Source: Tistrella mobilis KA081020-065 (GTDB taxonomy: Bacteria > Pseudomonadota > Alphaproteobacteria > Tistrellales > Tistrellaceae). From it: a stretch of 64,000 nucleotides of DNA. Where the stretch lies: contig NC_017956.1 of the NCBI RefSeq assembly GCF_000264455.2, positions 851,501-915,500 on the forward strand, read 5' to 3'. The notes below the pieces were generated by a model that did no database searches, was not told the DNA's origin, and saw only the letters and a list, made by a program, of their open reading frames with translations. The translations under genes were made by a program, and so were the position numbers. Positions 62,913 through 64,000 of this stretch are shown piece by piece (position 1 is the first letter of the stretch; each line of letters starts with the position of its first letter).

Positions 62913-64000
62913 ATGTCACGGCTTCTCGACTTTCTCGGCTCCAACGTCCTGCTGCTCGATGGCGGCATGGGCAGCCAGCTTCAGGCGCGTGATCTCAGCG
63001 TCGACGGCGACTATTGGGGCAAGGAGAACTGCTCCGAAATCCTCAACCTCTCCCGCCCCGACATCATCCGCGACATCCATACCGCCTATTTCGAGGCAGG
63101 CGCGGATGCGGTGGAGACCAACACTTTCGGCGGCTCTCCGATCACGCTGGGGGAGTTCGACCTCACCGATCAGGCCTTCGAGATCAACGTGAAGGCCTGC
63201 GAGCTGGCGCATGAGGCGGCGGAGCGGTTCAGGGGCGACGGCCGTGAGCGCTTCGTGATCGGCTCGATCGGGCCGGGCACGCGGCTGCCTTCGCTCGGCC
63301 ATATCGACTACGACCGGATGGAGGCGGCGCTCACCATCCAGGCCCGCGGCCTGATCGCCGGCCGCGCCGATGCCTTCCTGATCGAAACCTGCCAGGACCC
63401 GTTGCAGATCAAGGCGGCGGTGAATGCGGTCAAGATCGCCCGGGCGGAAGCGGGCGTCGACCTGCCGATCATGGTTCAGGTGACGGTGGAAACCGTCGGC
63501 ACGCTGCTGGTTGGCACCGACATCGCGGCGGCGACCGCGATCGTCGATGCGCTCGACGTCGACGTCATGGGGCTGAACTGCGCCACCGGCCCGCAGGAAA
63601 TGCAGGAACACGTCCGCTACCTGTCGCAGACCTGGCGCAGGCGGATTTCGGTGCTGCCCAATGCCGGCCTGCCCGAATTGGTCGACGGCCGCACCCATTA
63701 TCCGCTGGGCGCGCGCGAACTGGCCCAGTGGCTGGAGCGGTTCATCGTCGAGGACGGCATCGACATCGTCGGCGGCTGCTGCGGCACCGGCCCCGACCAT
63801 ATCCGCGCGATCGACGAGATGCTGCGCCGTCGCGGCGGCGCCCGGCACCGCCCGGCGCCGGTGAAGCGCGAGGTCAACTGGATGCCGGGGGCGGCCTCGC
63901 TGTTCGGCTTCGTGCCCTATTTCCAGGAAAATGCCTATTTCTCCATCGGCGAGCGCTGCAACGCCAACGGCTCGAAGAAATTTCGCGAGATGCAGGATGC
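62913..64000 (+). CDS. metH: Methionine synthase MetH (5' part; continues beyond window)
   Basis: The first 362 residues of cobalamin-dependent methionine synthase. The homocysteine domain starts LLDGGMGSQLQARDL and holds the zinc Cys in GLNCATGP and GGCCGTGP. The pterin domain begins at FSIGERCNANGSKKFREM close to the window end. GAGGCAAG lies before the ATG at 62913. The gene is open at 64000. Confidence 0.93.
   Translation, partial: MSRLLDFLGSNVLLLDGGMGSQLQARDLSVDGDYWGKENCSEILNLSRPDIIRDIHTAYFEAGADAVETNTFGGSPITLGEFDLTDQAFEINVKACELAHEAAERFRGDGRERFVIGSIGPGTRLPSLGHIDYDRMEAALTIQARGLIAGRADAFLIETCQDPLQIKAAVNAVKIARAEAGVDLPIMVQVTVETVGTLLVGTDIAAATAIVDALDVDVMGLNCATGPQEMQEHVRYLSQTWRRRISVLPNAGLPELVDGRTHYPLGARELAQWLERFIVEDGIDIVGGCCGTGPDHIRAIDEMLRRRGGARHRPAPVKREVNWMPGAASLFGFVPYFQENAYFSIGERCNANGSKKFREMQD

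Overview
The window is about 64 kb of high-GC chromosomal DNA, roughly two thirds G+C or more by eye, densely packed with short intergenic gaps. Gene content points to an alphaproteobacterium, probably a Rhodospirillales/Tistrella-like lineage. That placement is an inference from gene style (mreBCD-mrdA-rodA order, MlaA/MlaC, ArsR-methyltransferase-metF-metH, DUF6362, DUF2239, YggT); no rRNA or marker comparison was possible.

Layout. Positions 1-5.6 kb hold the rod-shape/elongasome operon mreB(partial)-mreC-mreD-mrdA-rodA, followed by a tRNA-Lys(CTT) with its own promoter and a terminator. From 5.9 to 11 kb are a phospholipase D-family protein, a YjaB-like acetyltransferase, a flavin reductase, a TetR regulator and an iron-type alcohol dehydrogenase. 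From 11.2 to 13.8 kb is a compact phage-like lysis module: holin-like protein, GH108 muramidase and a small coupled protein, convergent with an S24/LexA-type repressor, which is divergent from a DUF6362 protein. From 13.8 to 19.2 kb are small secreted proteins, a thermonuclease, a ThrRS without a TGS domain and two lipoproteins. From 19.7 to 28.7 kb are a possible SGNH-like protein, an ion/anion transporter, SelO, a HigBA-like toxin-antitoxin pair, a photolyase/cryptochrome, a CpdA-like phosphodiesterase and divergent GlxA/DJ-1 genes. From 29.5 to 33.6 kb are an orphan Liv-type binding protein, two SDRs and a frameshifted rhomboid protease. At 33.6-34.7 kb a GIY-YIG gene and a DUF2239 gene are divergent around two TACCCGGGTA palindromes.

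From 35.8 to 41.8 kb is a complete Liv-type ABC importer (binding protein, two permeases, two ATPases) followed by an acyl-CoA ligase cut off by an IS21-family element (41840-44307). A large P4-type integrase with an unusual C-terminal Xre/MbcA-like extension abuts the IS. A small truncated membrane gene lies beyond it. This looks like the remnant of an integrated island whose other end has been deleted. From 47 to 53.2 kb is an acetate-type Na+/solute symporter with its DUF4212 subunit, divergent from a membrane-anchored DnaQ-like exonuclease and a CBS-DUF294 nucleotidyltransferase-like protein. From 53.2 kb to the end are a lysophospholipase-like hydrolase, an SDR, an AraC regulator, a PaaY-like gamma-carbonic anhydrase, ettA, a shortened VapD-like protein, mlaC and mlaA. 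Last come the methionine-cycle genes: ArsR-methyltransferase, metF and the start of metH, with a SahR-like palindrome upstream.

The strongest leads for something new are four. They are the S24-controlled lysis module, the GIY-YIG/DUF2239 pair with its shared palindromes, the integrase-Xre/MbcA fusion and the TGS-less ThrRS.
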